Positions 1 through 7,976 of a stretch of 61,568 nt of DNA are shown here, one piece after another. The notes under the pieces are model-generated. The model was not told where the DNA came from, searched no databases, and saw only the letters and a program-made list of their open reading frames with translations. The stretch is from assembly GCA_964516305.1 (NCBI GenBank), contig CAZEZH010000004.1, forward strand, positions 1 to 61,568. Reading direction: 5' to 3'. The DNA comes from Lamprobacter sp964516305 (GTDB lineage: Bacteria > Pseudomonadota > Gammaproteobacteria > Chromatiales > Chromatiaceae). The stretch's first letter is position 1. The number at the start of each line of letters is the position of its first letter. A program made the position numbers and the translations under genes.

Positions 1-1
1 T

Positions 2-58
2 AAGGTCTATGCGGTCTTGCAAAAGAACGGGCTGATCGGCGCCATCACTCGGATTTGA
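2..58 (+). CDS. possible 3' end of a gene cut by the window edge
   Basis: An open frame enters from the left edge and stops at TGA 56-58. Its 18 visible residues end in NGLIGAITRI. It lies on the same strand as the next gene, 142 bp upstream of it. Eighteen residues are too few to name a family, and this may be chance open frame rather than a gene tail. Positions 59-200 hold nothing I can name beyond a small perfect 6-bp inverted repeat (104-109 with 114-119, 4-nt loop). Confidence 0.25.
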   Translation, partial: KVYAVLQKNGLIGAITRI

Positions 59-200
59 CGGCCTGATCGCGCGCATCCCTCTGCGCAACCTGGATGGCAA
101 TGTCCTCTGCATACAGAGGCGCAGGTCGCGCAGCGCCCGGTCGTCTGTCGAACCGAGGGCCCTCGCCGATCCCGACCGCGCCCAGTGCTATGATCGCCCG

Positions 201-1778
201 ATGAAACGCAAGAAACTCCCCATCGGTATTTCGACCTTCGCCAAGATTCGCGGCGAGGATTACTACTATGTGGATAAGACCGCGCTGGCCCTGCAGCTGA
301 TCGATGCGGGCAGCTACTACTTCCTCTCGCGTCCGCGCCGCTTCGGCAAGTCCCTGTTTCTCGACACCCTGGCTGAGCTGTTCCAGGCCAACCGGCCATT
401 ATTTCAGGGGCTCGATGCCGAGCAACACTGGGACTGGAGCACCCCCTACCCGGTGATCCGGCTCAGCTTTGGCGGTGGCGTGATGCGCGATCGCGAGGCG
501 CTGGATGCCAAGATGCGGGATCTGCTACGCATCAATCAGCGCAATCTCGACATCCCCTGTCCGCCTGAGCTGGATATACCCGCCTGTTTTGGTGAGCTCA
601 TCCGTGTGGGGGAAGAGACCTATGGCCAGCCTGTGGTCATCCTGGTGGATGAATACGACAAGCCGATCCTGGATAACCTCTCCGAGCCCGAGCTGGCGCG
701 GCAGATGCGCGAAGGGCTACGCAACCTCTATTCCGTGATCAAGGACCATGACCGCTACATCCGCTTTGTCTTCATCACCGGGGTGTCCAAGTTCAGCAAG
801 GTGAGCCTCTTCTCTGGGCTCAATAACCTCCAGGACATCACCATCGATCAACGCTACTCGGCGCTCTGTGGTTATACCGAAGACGACCTCGACGCGGTGT
901 TCGCGCCAGAGCTCGAAGGGCTGGATCGCCAGCAGATCAAGGATTGGTACAACGGCTACAACTGGACCGGCGAGGCCGTCTATAACCCCTTTGATCTCTT
1001 GCTGCTCTTTGACAGCCGGCTGTTCCGTTCCTACTGGTTCGAGACCGGCACACCGACCTTTCTGATCGACGTCCTCACCCAACGCCACACCTTCAGCCCC
1101 AGGTTGAATGCCTGGCGCGCCACTGAGGCACTGCTCTCGCGTTTTGATGTCGATGACATGAGTACCGAGGCCCTGCTGTGGCAGACCGGCTATCTGACCA
1201 TCCACAGCCAGCGCCAGATCGGCGCCCGCATCGAATACACCCTGGGCTATCCAAACATGGAGGTGGAAAGCGCCCTCAACGAGGCCCTGCTCAAAGGACT
1301 CTATGGCGACGCCAGCGAGGCCAGCGAGGTCAGCAGCCGCCTCTATGACACCCTGATCGAGGGCGACTTCGAGCAACTGCGCCAGCACTTCGTCAGTCTC
1401 TACGCCAGCATCCCCCACGACTGGTTCCGCAACAACCCCATCACGGAGTACGAAGGCTACTGGGCCAGCGTCTTCTACAGCCACTTCGCCGCCCTGGGGC
1501 TGGATCTTCGCTTGGAAGACGCCACCAATCACGGCCGGCTCGATATGGCGCTGTTGTTCAATGAACAGGTCTATCTGTTCGAGTTCAAGGTGGTCGAGCT
1601 GGTGCCCGAGGGCCGGGCGCTGGAGCAGCTCAAGGCCAGGAATTACGCTGAGAAGTACCAAGCGCTGAACCAGCCCATTCACCTCATCGGCATCGAGTTC
1701 AGCAAGGAACAGCGCAATCTGGTCGGCTTTGAGGTGAGCAGCGCTGGCAGCGGCGGCAATGGGTTATTCACACAATAG
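201..1778 (+). CDS. AAA-ATPase-like / PD-(D/E)XK nuclease superfamily protein
   Basis: A 525-aa protein of the AAA-ATPase-like (PF09820) plus C-terminal PD-(D/E)XK nuclease-like (PDDEXK_9) family. This family is present in many copies in some bacteria, and its cellular role is not settled. The N-terminus has the family signature (LPIGISTF, then YYVDKT near residue 25). A Walker-A-like RPRRFGKS lies at residues 44-51 and a Walker-B-like VVILVDEYDKPIL has its acidic pair at D150-E151. The C-terminal nuclease core shows D448 in LDMALLF followed by E461-F-K463 in LFEFKVVE. It is full length for the family, and the first ATG fits the family start. A 5'-truncated paralogue lies 1 kb downstream and is identical over 340 bp of the nuclease domain. 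Whether the nuclease is active, and on what, cannot be told from sequence. Confidence 0.88.
   Translation: MKRKKLPIGISTFAKIRGEDYYYVDKTALALQLIDAGSYYFLSRPRRFGKSLFLDTLAELFQANRPLFQGLDAEQHWDWSTPYPVIRLSFGGGVMRDREALDAKMRDLLRINQRNLDIPCPPELDIPACFGELIRVGEETYGQPVVILVDEYDKPILDNLSEPELARQMREGLRNLYSVIKDHDRYIRFVFITGVSKFSKVSLFSGLNNLQDITIDQRYSALCGYTEDDLDAVFAPELEGLDRQQIKDWYNGYNWTGEAVYNPFDLLLLFDSRLFRSYWFETGTPTFLIDVLTQRHTFSPRLNAWRATEALLSRFDVDDMSTEALLWQTGYLTIHSQRQIGARIEYTLGYPNMEVESALNEALLKGLYGDASEASEVSSRLYDTLIEGDFEQLRQHFVSLYASIPHDWFRNNPITEYEGYWASVFYSHFAALGLDLRLEDATNHGRLDMALLFNEQVYLFEFKVVELVPEGRALEQLKARNYAEKYQALNQPIHLIGIEFSKEQRNLVGFEVSSAGSGGNGLFTQ
1398..1737 (+). repeat. 340-bp perfect direct repeat, copy 1
   Basis: Line-by-line comparison shows 1398-1737 identical to 3425-3764 at a constant offset of 2027 bp. 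The mismatch at 1397/3424 and the difference from 1738/3765 bound it. It covers the nuclease-domain end of the AAA-ATPase-like gene. The two genes upstream of this block are clearly diverged while keeping the same offset. Confidence 0.95.
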
Positions 1779-1934
1779 GTCATCCACAAACCTGCGACGC
1801 CAACCCCAACCCTCACGCAAGACAACCCACGGCTTTGTTCTTCGCACTTGCACTTCTTCTGGCCTTGTTGGGACCGTGGCCGGTGAGGAATCCCTGATTC
1901 AAACCCTGAGCGGTGTGGGCTATCGGCTGCGTCA

Positions 1935-1962
1935 TTGACTTCAAGGTTTGGAGATATACAAT
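1935..1962 (+). promoter_or_regulatory. sigma70-type promoter of the toxin-antitoxin cassette
   Basis: TTGACT (1935-1940) and TACAAT (1957-1962) are separated by 16 bp, close to the sigma70 consensus. Initiation would fall near 1969, about 30 nt ahead of the antitoxin start at 2000. The -10 element lies inside a perfect palindrome, as expected for an autorepressed toxin-antitoxin promoter. Confidence 0.6.
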
Positions 1963-1969
1963 GTATATC
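1953..1969. promoter_or_regulatory. palindromic operator for the DUF1778 antitoxin
   Basis: GATATACA-A-TGTATATC is a perfect 8-bp inverted repeat around one central base, and it overlaps the -10 element. Ribbon-helix-helix antitoxins of DUF1778-GNAT modules autorepress through short palindromes at their promoter. The position and AT-rich symmetry, in otherwise GC-rich DNA, fit that role. The ATG at 1961 lies inside this operator, so it is unlikely to be a start codon. Confidence 0.65.
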
Positions 1970-1999
1970 ATTCACCGTCCTCAAAAGTCGAGGTCCGCC

Positions 2000-2317
2000 A
2001 TGTCCATTCTCCCGCCCGCCGCCCAATCTGAGCCCAAATCCGAGCCCAAATCCGAGCAGGCCACCCGCGCGATCAGCCTGCGGGTGCGCGAAGAAATCCG
2101 CGGACTCATCGATCAGGCGGCCAGTATTCAGGGGCGGTCACGCTCCGATTTCATGATTGATGCCGCGCGGCGGGCCGCCGAGGAAACCTTGCTCGACCAA
2201 ACCCTGGTGCGTGTCGATCGGGAGACCTATGAGCACTTCCTGGCCATTCTCGACCAGCCCCCAACCGAAGCGGGTTATCAGCGGTTGATGTCAGCGCCGA
2301 GCCCATGGAGCGCATGA
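2000..2317 (+). CDS. DUF1778 (TacA/AtaR-like) ribbon-helix-helix antitoxin
   Basis: A 105-aa antitoxin of a type II GNAT toxin-antitoxin module. The N-terminal third (residues about 18-55; ATRAISLRV, then a helix ending RSRSDFMIDAARRAAEE) is the DNA-binding ribbon-helix-helix characteristic of DUF1778. The C-terminal segment (RETYEHFLAILDQPP) is the usual toxin-neutralising tail. A short direct repeat, EPKSEPKSE, sits before the fold. I chose ATG 2000, preceded by GAGGT, over ATG 1961, which lies within the operator/-10 region. The stop overlaps the toxin start. By homology it would bind the acetyltransferase and repress its own promoter. Confidence 0.85.
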   Translation: MSILPPAAQSEPKSEPKSEQATRAISLRVREEIRGLIDQAASIQGRSRSDFMIDAARRAAEETLLDQTLVRVDRETYEHFLAILDQPPTEAGYQRLMSAPSPWSA

Positions 2318-2793
2318 CCCTCGAAGCCCCCGCACCGCTAACCGACATACATCAAACCCTTGGCTTCTGCTCCGGCATCCAAGCGCTGGACAACTGGCTC
2401 ATGCACCGCGCCTGGAAGAATCAGCTCAGCGGCGCTTCGCGCACCTACGTCGTGGCAGCGGCGGGAGCGGTGGTTGGATACTACTGTCTGGCTTCAGGCG
2501 CGCTCGCGCTGCGCGAGGCGCCCGGTGGCATCCGCCGCAACATGCCGGACCCCTTGCCGATGGCGATTCTCGGACGACTGGCCGTCGATCAACGCTGGCA
2601 GGGACATGGTCTGGGTGTCGCCCTGCTCCGCGATGCCGTCGAGCGCACCCGCGCCGCCAGTAAGATTCTTGGTCTTCGCGGGCTGCTCGTGCACGCGCTA
2701 TCCATAGAGGCCACCGCCTTCTACCGCCACCATGGATTCCTCCCGTCACCGAAGAATCCGTTGACGCTCATCCTCTCGCTAAAGCCGGGCTAA
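2314..2793 (+). CDS. GNAT acetyltransferase toxin (TacT/AtaT-like)
   Basis: A 159-aa GCN5-related N-acetyltransferase, the toxin partner of the preceding DUF1778 protein. Family members acetylate the aminoacyl group of charged tRNAs and block translation. The N-terminus (MTLEAPAPL, then FCSGIQALDNWL and KNQLSGASRTYVV) is the standard opening of this toxin family. The acetyl-CoA loop is QRWQGHGLG, and FYRHHGF near the C-terminus is the conserved Tyr-containing segment. I chose ATG 2314, which overlaps the antitoxin stop as ATGA and matches the usual MTL start; ATG 2305 would add three residues. No frameshift is visible, so the toxin looks intact. Its stop lies 16 bp before a truncated paralogue of the upstream AAA gene. 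Confidence 0.85.
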   Translation: MTLEAPAPLTDIHQTLGFCSGIQALDNWLMHRAWKNQLSGASRTYVVAAAGAVVGYYCLASGALALREAPGGIRRNMPDPLPMAILGRLAVDQRWQGHGLGVALLRDAVERTRAASKILGLRGLLVHALSIEATAFYRHHGFLPSPKNPLTLILSLKPG

Positions 2794-2809
2794 CCCCACT
2801 TAACCGGGC

Positions 2810-3802
2810 GTGTCCAAGTTCAGCAAGGTGAGCCTGTTCTCCGGGCTGAACAACCTCACCGACATCACCATCGACCAGCGCTACTCAACCCTGTGCGGCT
2901 ATACCGAAGCCGATCTCGATGAGGTCTTCGCGCCCGAGCTCGCCGGGCTCGACCGCCAGCAGGTCAGGGATTGGTACAACGGCTACAACTGGACTGGCGA
3001 AGCCGTCTATAACCCCTACGATCTCCTGCTGCTCTTCGACAGCCGCCAGTTCCGTTGCTACTGGTTTGAAACCGGCACGCCCACCTTTCTCCTGGATGTA
3101 TTGACTCGCCGTGGCACCTTCAGCCCGAGCCTCGAGACCATGAGCGGGGATGAGGATCTCTTGAGTGCCTTCGATGTGGATCACATCGCCACCGAAGCCT
3201 TGCTCTGGCAGACCGGCTACCTGACCCTGCGTGGTCAACGCCAGACCGGCGCGCGTATCGAATACCGGCTGGGCTATCCCAACCTGGAAGTGAGAAGCGC
3301 GCTGAACAACTCCCTGACCAAGGCACTCATGGGCGATCCGAGCCAAGCCAGTCGCGGCCTGGGGCGTCTGTACGACAGCCTGATGAGCGGCGATTTTGAT
3401 CAATTACGCCAGCACTTCGTCAGCCTCTACGCCAGCATCCCCCACGACTGGTTCCGCAACAACCCCATCACGGAGTACGAAGGCTACTGGGCCAGCGTCT
3501 TCTACAGCCACTTCGCCGCCCTGGGGCTGGATCTTCGCTTGGAAGACGCCACCAATCACGGCCGGCTCGATATGGCGCTGTTGTTCAATGAACAGGTCTA
3601 TCTGTTCGAGTTCAAGGTGGTCGAGCTGGTGCCCGAGGGCCGGGCGCTGGAGCAGCTCAAGGCCAGGAATTACGCTGAGAAGTACCAAGCGCTGAACCAG
3701 CCCATTCACCTCATCGGCATCGAGTTCAGCAAGGAACAGCGCAATCTGGTCGGCTTTGAGGTGATCAGCGATCACTACAGCGGCGCATCCCGCTCGAACT
3801 GA
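2810..3802 (+). pseudogene. 5'-truncated second copy of the AAA-ATPase-like/PD-(D/E)XK gene
   Basis: This 330-codon open frame is collinear without indels (constant offset 2027 bp) with codon 195 onward of the gene at 201-1778. It lacks the whole N-terminal ATPase region with the Walker motifs. Homology begins abruptly around 2807-2810, 16 bp after the toxin stop. The apparent GTG start at 2810 corresponds to an internal Val codon of the complete paralogue. The C-terminal nuclease core (D and E-F-K) is intact because the last 340 bp are identical to copy 1. After that block the frame runs 38 bp into the convergent Uma2 gene and stops there, so its last residues differ from copy 1. It is best read as a gene remnant, although a stand-alone nuclease fragment could be translated. 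Confidence 0.8.
3425..3764 (+). repeat. 340-bp perfect direct repeat, copy 2
   Basis: Identical to 1398-1737. It ends 10 bp before the convergent Uma2 gene's stop codon. The sharp change from diverged to identical sequence is typical of recent gene conversion, or of an assembly collapse of near-identical repeats. Confidence 0.95.
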
Positions 3803-4377
3803 ATCTTGTCGTAGACCTCCGCTAACGCCAGGGTACAGCCGATGCTCTCGAGCACAACCTGGTCGGCCAGATCCTCGAAACTGCTCAGTATCCAGTGCCC
3901 GTGAGTACCCCGGTTGTAGCGCTCGACCAACACGCGGTGCTGCGAGATCAGCAGATACTCCTGTAATGAAGGAATACGCCGGTAGAGCGCAAACTTCTCG
4001 CCGCGGTCGTAGCCCTCGGTGGAGTCGGAGAGGACTTCGCCAATCAGACTCGGATTGAGCAACAGATCGCGGCGGCCATCATGAAACGCCTGTTCGCCGC
4101 AGAGCGCCATCAGATCCGGATACTTGCCAACGTCTGCATGCTGGTGCTGGATGCGCAGTTTCATCCCGCTGGCGTAAACCCAGCAAGGGCGACCCTTCAT
4201 TTGCGTCCAGAGCTGACCGTTGATGTTACTGAGAATGGCGTTGTGCTCGGCAGTGCCGCCGCTCATCGCAAAGATCTCACCGTCGACGTACTCGGTACGC
4301 CCGTCGAGGCTGGCACGCTCGCCCTCGAGCCAATCTTCAAAGCTGATCCGTGGTGTCCATTCTGCCTGGGGTGTCAT
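3775..4377 (-). CDS. Uma2-family (DUF820) putative PD-(D/E)XK endonuclease
   Basis: A 200-aa protein of the Uma2 family (PF05685), a restriction-endonuclease-like fold abundant in cyanobacteria and some proteobacteria, with no firm physiological role. The family order is visible: FEDWLEGE and RTEYVDGEIFAMSGGTAEH in the N-terminal part, KYPDLMALCGE in the middle (the PD motif), then LIGEVLSDSTEGYDRGEKFALYRRIPSLQEYLLI with the E-x-L and Y-D-R-G-x-K-x-x-x-Y elements. The length is normal. The ATG at 4377 gives the usual N-terminus. Its last 28 bp overlap the convergent truncated AAA frame. The 281 bp upstream of it, up to the next gene, hold no feature I can name. Confidence 0.87.
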   Translation of the reverse strand: MTPQAEWTPRISFEDWLEGERASLDGRTEYVDGEIFAMSGGTAEHNAILSNINGQLWTQMKGRPCWVYASGMKLRIQHQHADVGKYPDLMALCGEQAFHDGRRDLLLNPSLIGEVLSDSTEGYDRGEKFALYRRIPSLQEYLLISQHRVLVERYNRGTHGHWILSSFEDLADQVVLESIGCTLALAEVYDKIQFERDAPL

Positions 4378-4658
4378 ACGCTGATCTCCGGTTGAAGCGA
4401 TCTACAGATCATAGTCGAATGCTAGTCATGACTGTTTTTTGCTCCTATTCATGCCTCCTTTTCATGCATGCTGGACGAACAGCAGATGTCGCCGAATCTA
4501 AAGCCGCGCTGAACAAGGACTCCATCACTGAGATGTGCTTGGGACGCTGTCCATCGCTCGGTTACCTCGCCCGCGACATCGACTTGCCGACTGACTCGGC
4601 CACATGATGATATCGTTCTAGCCATTGAGCGACCCTCCTCTACCAGCACCCTGAGCGC

Positions 4659-6248
4659 ATGAACGACACCACCGACAGCCTCGCCCAACTGCATGTGCGC
4701 AACGCCACCCCGCGGGATGTCCCAGCCATCCGCGCCCTGTTCGAGCGCTCCTATGCCGGCAGCGGTGTGAGCAGCTACAGCGCGGCGATGCTGCGCGGGC
4801 AGATCAACAAGTTCTCCGAAGGCCAATTCGTCGCCGAATACCAAGAGGACGACAGCACGCGCCTGATCGGTTTCTGCTCCAGCTTCCTGGTCAGTGGCGA
4901 GATCGCGTTGAAGCCGCACGGCTGGAACTGGATCACCGGCAGCGGTTATGCCTCCCGCCACGACCCCGATGGCGACTACCTCTACGGCATGGAGGTCTGC
5001 GTCGACCCCGAGTACCGCGGCCTGCGGATCGGCCAGCGGCTCTACGACGAGCGCAAAAAGCTGGTCCAATCCCTCGCGCTCAAAGGCATCATCTACGGGG
5101 GTCGATTGCCCACCCTGGATGCGGCCCTGACGCGTGAAGACGATGCCTACGAGAGCCCGCAAGCCTATGTCGATGCTGTCGTCGAAGGCCGCGAGCGCGA
5201 TCCGGTGCTGACCTTCCAGCTGCGCAATGATTTTCAGGTCATCGGCCTGATGCCGGGCTACTGGCCCGAGGACAAGCAATCGCGCGGTTATGGCGTCCAC
5301 CTGCTTTGGCGCAATCCACACGCGCCAGACGAGCAGGAAGAGGAACGCGCCAAGCACTACGGCGGGCGCCTGATGGATACGGTACGGGTCGCAACCGTCC
5401 AGTATCAGCAGCGGCGGGTCAAATCCTTCGACGAATTCTTGGACATGCTGCGCTATTTCGTCGATGTCACCGCCGATTACCGCGCCGACTTCTGCGTCTT
5501 CCCAGAGCTGTTCTCGCTGCAGCTGCTGTCGATGGAAGATCAGGAGCTCTCACCGGCTGAGGCCATCGAAGCGCTGACCCGCTACACCGACCCGATCAAA
5601 GACGCGCTGCGCGAGATGGCGATGCGCTACAACATCAACATCATCGCCGGCTCCCATCCGACCAAGATGGCCAATGGCCGCGTCGAGAATATCTGCTACA
5701 TCTGCCTGCGCGACGGCGAGGTGCACGAGCAGGCGAAGATCCACCCGACCCCGAACGAGGTCTATTGGTGGAATATCGAGGGCGGCAACGAGCTGGCCGC
5801 GATCAATACCGACTGCGGCCCCATCGGCGTACTGATCTGTTATGACGCCGAATTCCCTGAGCTGGCCCGTCACCTGGTCGACCAAGGCGCCAACATCATC
5901 TTCGTGCCCTTCTGCACCGACGAGCGCCAATCCTATTTGCGCGTGCGCTACTGTGGTCAGGCGCGCGCAGTCGAGAATCAGTGTTACGTTGTTCTCTCCG
6001 GCAACTGCGGTAATCTACCGAATGTGGCCAACATGGACATCCAATACGCCCAGAGCTGCATCCTCACCCCCTGCGACTTCCCGTTCGCCCGTGATGGCAT
6101 CGCCGCCGACACCACGCCAAACGTCGAGACCGTGGCCTTCGCCGACCTCGGGCTGAAGGCGCTGCGCGAGGCGCGCAACTCCGGCACGGTGCAAAACCTC
6201 AAGGATCGCCGCCATGATCTCTATACGACGATCTGGCGTGAGCGTTAG
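4659..6248 (+). CDS. bifunctional GNAT acetyltransferase / carbon-nitrogen hydrolase
   Basis: A 529-aa two-domain protein. Residues about 10-215 form a GNAT fold (VRNATPRDVPAIRALFERSY; the acetyl-CoA loop region VDPEYRGLRIGQRLYDERKKL). Residues about 235-525 form a nitrilase-superfamily C-N hydrolase. The Glu-Lys-Cys triad is complete: E283 in CVFPELF, K360 in EQAKIHPTP and C394 in GVLICYDAEFPE. This domain pair is a recognised family that includes Bacillus YhcX. The substrate is not established; an amidase/N-acyl transfer role is only inference. It is the first gene of a co-directional run, 15 bp before a Mla-type permease. The ATG at 4659 gives the only N-terminus that completes the GNAT beta-1 strand. 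Confidence 0.9.
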   Translation: MNDTTDSLAQLHVRNATPRDVPAIRALFERSYAGSGVSSYSAAMLRGQINKFSEGQFVAEYQEDDSTRLIGFCSSFLVSGEIALKPHGWNWITGSGYASRHDPDGDYLYGMEVCVDPEYRGLRIGQRLYDERKKLVQSLALKGIIYGGRLPTLDAALTREDDAYESPQAYVDAVVEGRERDPVLTFQLRNDFQVIGLMPGYWPEDKQSRGYGVHLLWRNPHAPDEQEEERAKHYGGRLMDTVRVATVQYQQRRVKSFDEFLDMLRYFVDVTADYRADFCVFPELFSLQLLSMEDQELSPAEAIEALTRYTDPIKDALREMAMRYNINIIAGSHPTKMANGRVENICYICLRDGEVHEQAKIHPTPNEVYWWNIEGGNELAAINTDCGPIGVLICYDAEFPELARHLVDQGANIIFVPFCTDERQSYLRVRYCGQARAVENQCYVVLSGNCGNLPNVANMDIQYAQSCILTPCDFPFARDGIAADTTPNVETVAFADLGLKALREARNSGTVQNLKDRRHDLYTTIWRER

Positions 6249-6263
6249 CGGCGCCCATTCAAC

Positions 6264-7088
6264 ATGCCCCTGAGTCGCCTGTTGCTCAGTCGCGGGGCTG
6301 CGCAGCGCCGTCGCCGGCCGAAAAGCCACAGCCAGCTGCATTGGCTGGAGCGAATCGGCCTGGGCGCGATCACGCTCAAGCTCTGCGCTGAACTCTATAT
6401 TGACGTGTTGCTCGGCCGGACGCAGCTCGACCTGCCAGCACTCGCCGTCGCGCTGCGGCAGTCAGGACTCTCGGTATTCCCCGCCTTGACACTGGTGTCG
6501 GCGGCTGCGGGTATTATTCTCGGCCAGCAAGCGGCCAGTCTGATCGCCGAGATCGATCTGCCTGGATTGATCCTGGTCCCGGTGATCTACGCCGTCACCA
6601 TGGAGCTGATCCCGCTTCTGGTCGGCGTCCTGGTGGCTGGCCGAGCCGGTGTCGCCCTCTCCGCTCGCCAAGCCACGCTGGTCGCCAGCGGCCAGGTCGA
6701 CGGGCTCTTGGTCAGTGGCTTGAACCCGATCCAATTCACCACCGGCCCGGTGCTCCCCGCCATGCTCGCCATGTCGTTTGCGTTGGCCATCTGGGGCAGC
6801 GCGGTGGCACTCACCGCCGCCATGCTCTGGCTGGTGCTGGTGGCTGATGTCCCACCCTATCTGTTCAACAACGCGCTGCGCCAAGCCTTGGGGCCGACCG
6901 ATATCCTCGAGGCCCTCGGCAAGCCCCTGATCTTTGCACTGGTGGTCGCCTTGATCGCGACCGCCAACGGCATCGCCGCCGGGCGCGATGTCGCCGGGGT
7001 CAGCCGAGCGGCCACCGACACCATGATCGGTGCCGTCACCGCCATACTGCTGATCGATCTCGGCTTCGTGCTCGCGCCTTGGTCGTGA
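6264..7088 (+). CDS. mlaE: MlaE-type ABC lipid transporter permease, divergent
   Basis: A 274-aa inner-membrane permease of the MlaE family, the transmembrane half of Mce-type phospholipid importers/exporters. It has about five or six hydrophobic segments. The family core is visible as LVAGRAGVALSARQATLV, QVDGLLVSGLNPIQFTTGPVLPAML and a terminal helix with LLIDLGFVLAP. The acidic residues usually present in the cytoplasmic coupling loop (A-E-x-G-x-M followed by T-E-Q) are replaced here (SARQATL, ASGQ), so the contact surface to the ATPase has changed. It sits between the GNAT/nitrilase fusion and the ATPase gene, overlapping or abutting the latter. With the following three genes it would form a complete Mla/Mce transporter in the envelope. 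Confidence 0.85.
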   Translation: MPLSRLLLSRGAAQRRRRPKSHSQLHWLERIGLGAITLKLCAELYIDVLLGRTQLDLPALAVALRQSGLSVFPALTLVSAAAGIILGQQAASLIAEIDLPGLILVPVIYAVTMELIPLLVGVLVAGRAGVALSARQATLVASGQVDGLLVSGLNPIQFTTGPVLPAMLAMSFALAIWGSAVALTAAMLWLVLVADVPPYLFNNALRQALGPTDILEALGKPLIFALVVALIATANGIAAGRDVAGVSRAATDTMIGAVTAILLIDLGFVLAPWS

Positions 7089-7093
7089 ACAGG

Positions 7094-7960
7094 ATGGACG
7101 CGACACGACATCGCGCTCGCGCCTGGATGCGCGCACCCTGGCGACGCCAACCCAGTGCGCAAGCGTCTGAAGGGGCCACGCCGCCAACGCAGACCCAGCC
7201 TGCGGCAACCCAACTTGAGGCAACCAGGACCCTGGTCGAATTGCAGCAGGTATTCCAGCATGTCAACGGCCGCTGCGCCCTGAACGCACTCTCGCTCTCG
7301 TTAGAGCGGGGCGAGGCGTTGCTGATGATCGGCCCGAATGGCGCCGGTAAGAGCCTCAGCCTGCGGTTGATGCTCGGGCTAGACCAGCCATCGTCCGGCT
7401 CGATCAAGCTCTTCGGGCACGACCTGGCAACCTTGAGCGATGCGCGGATGAACCGGCTACGCAGTCGCCTTGGCGTCGTGCTCCAAGGAGGCTCGCTGCT
7501 TGATGAGCTGACCCTAATCGAGAATCTGCTGCTACCCATGCGCGCCCAGCCCCGCCATCGCTCAAGTCTCGCCCGCGCGGCCCAATTGGTCATCACTCAG
7601 CTGCAGCTCGACGGCATGGCGCATCATTATCCCCGCGCCCTGTCGCTCGGACAGCGGCGGCGCGCCGAGCTGGCTCGAGCGCTCATCAATCAGCCCGAGT
7701 TGCTCATCTGCGATGGCCTCAGCGATGGGCTCGATCGCCCCGCACTGCGCGATATCCTCGGCATCTTGCAGGTGCAAAGAGAATCCCGCGGGCTGACCCT
7801 GCTGGCCACCGACAACGCGATGCTCGAGATCATTGGCCCAGAGGACCGCGTCGCGGTAATGGATCGTGGCTGCTTACTCTTCGACGGCACCCGTGCTGAC
7901 TTAGAGACCGTCGGTGCCGACGATCTTGAGCTTCGTACTATCCTCGAGGGACATCCCTGA
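7094..7960 (+). CDS. mlaF: MlaF-type ABC transporter ATPase with degenerate catalytic motifs
   Basis: A 288-aa nucleotide-binding subunit of the Mla-type transporter. Walker A is intact (GPNGAGKS, residues 80-87), and the Q-loop (VVLQGGSLLDELT) is present. The signature reads LSLGQ instead of LSGGQ. Walker B ends LLICDGLSDGLD: the aspartate (D207) is present, but the catalytic glutamate position is Gly208. The switch-histidine position reads ATDN, with Thr239 where family members have His. A roughly 45-residue basic, proline-rich N-terminal extension precedes the first strand. I took ATG 7094; GTG 7085 (overlapping the permease stop as GTGA) and TTG 7079 are alternatives. ATP binding is likely, but normal hydrolysis is doubtful. 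Confidence 0.82.
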   Translation: MDATRHRARAWMRAPWRRQPSAQASEGATPPTQTQPAATQLEATRTLVELQQVFQHVNGRCALNALSLSLERGEALLMIGPNGAGKSLSLRLMLGLDQPSSGSIKLFGHDLATLSDARMNRLRSRLGVVLQGGSLLDELTLIENLLLPMRAQPRHRSSLARAAQLVITQLQLDGMAHHYPRALSLGQRRRAELARALINQPELLICDGLSDGLDRPALRDILGILQVQRESRGLTLLATDNAMLEIIGPEDRVAVMDRGCLLFDGTRADLETVGADDLELRTILEGHP

Positions 7961-7976
7961 GAGTCCAACAGATGTC

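Noticed and set aside
717..1682. 321-codon minus-strand frame opposite the AAA-ATPase-like gene
   Set aside because: Antisense shadow of a conserved protein; a matching shadow occurs opposite the second copy, as expected from duplication of the sense gene.
1961..1999. In-frame ATG 1961 as the antitoxin start (13 extra residues)
   Set aside because: It lies inside the -10 box and palindromic operator and would be at or before the predicted transcription start; ATG 2000 has a ribosome-binding site.
4350..4607. 85-codon plus-strand ORF in the Uma2-GNAT gap
   Set aside because: Partly antisense to Uma2 with no motif and no ribosome-binding site.
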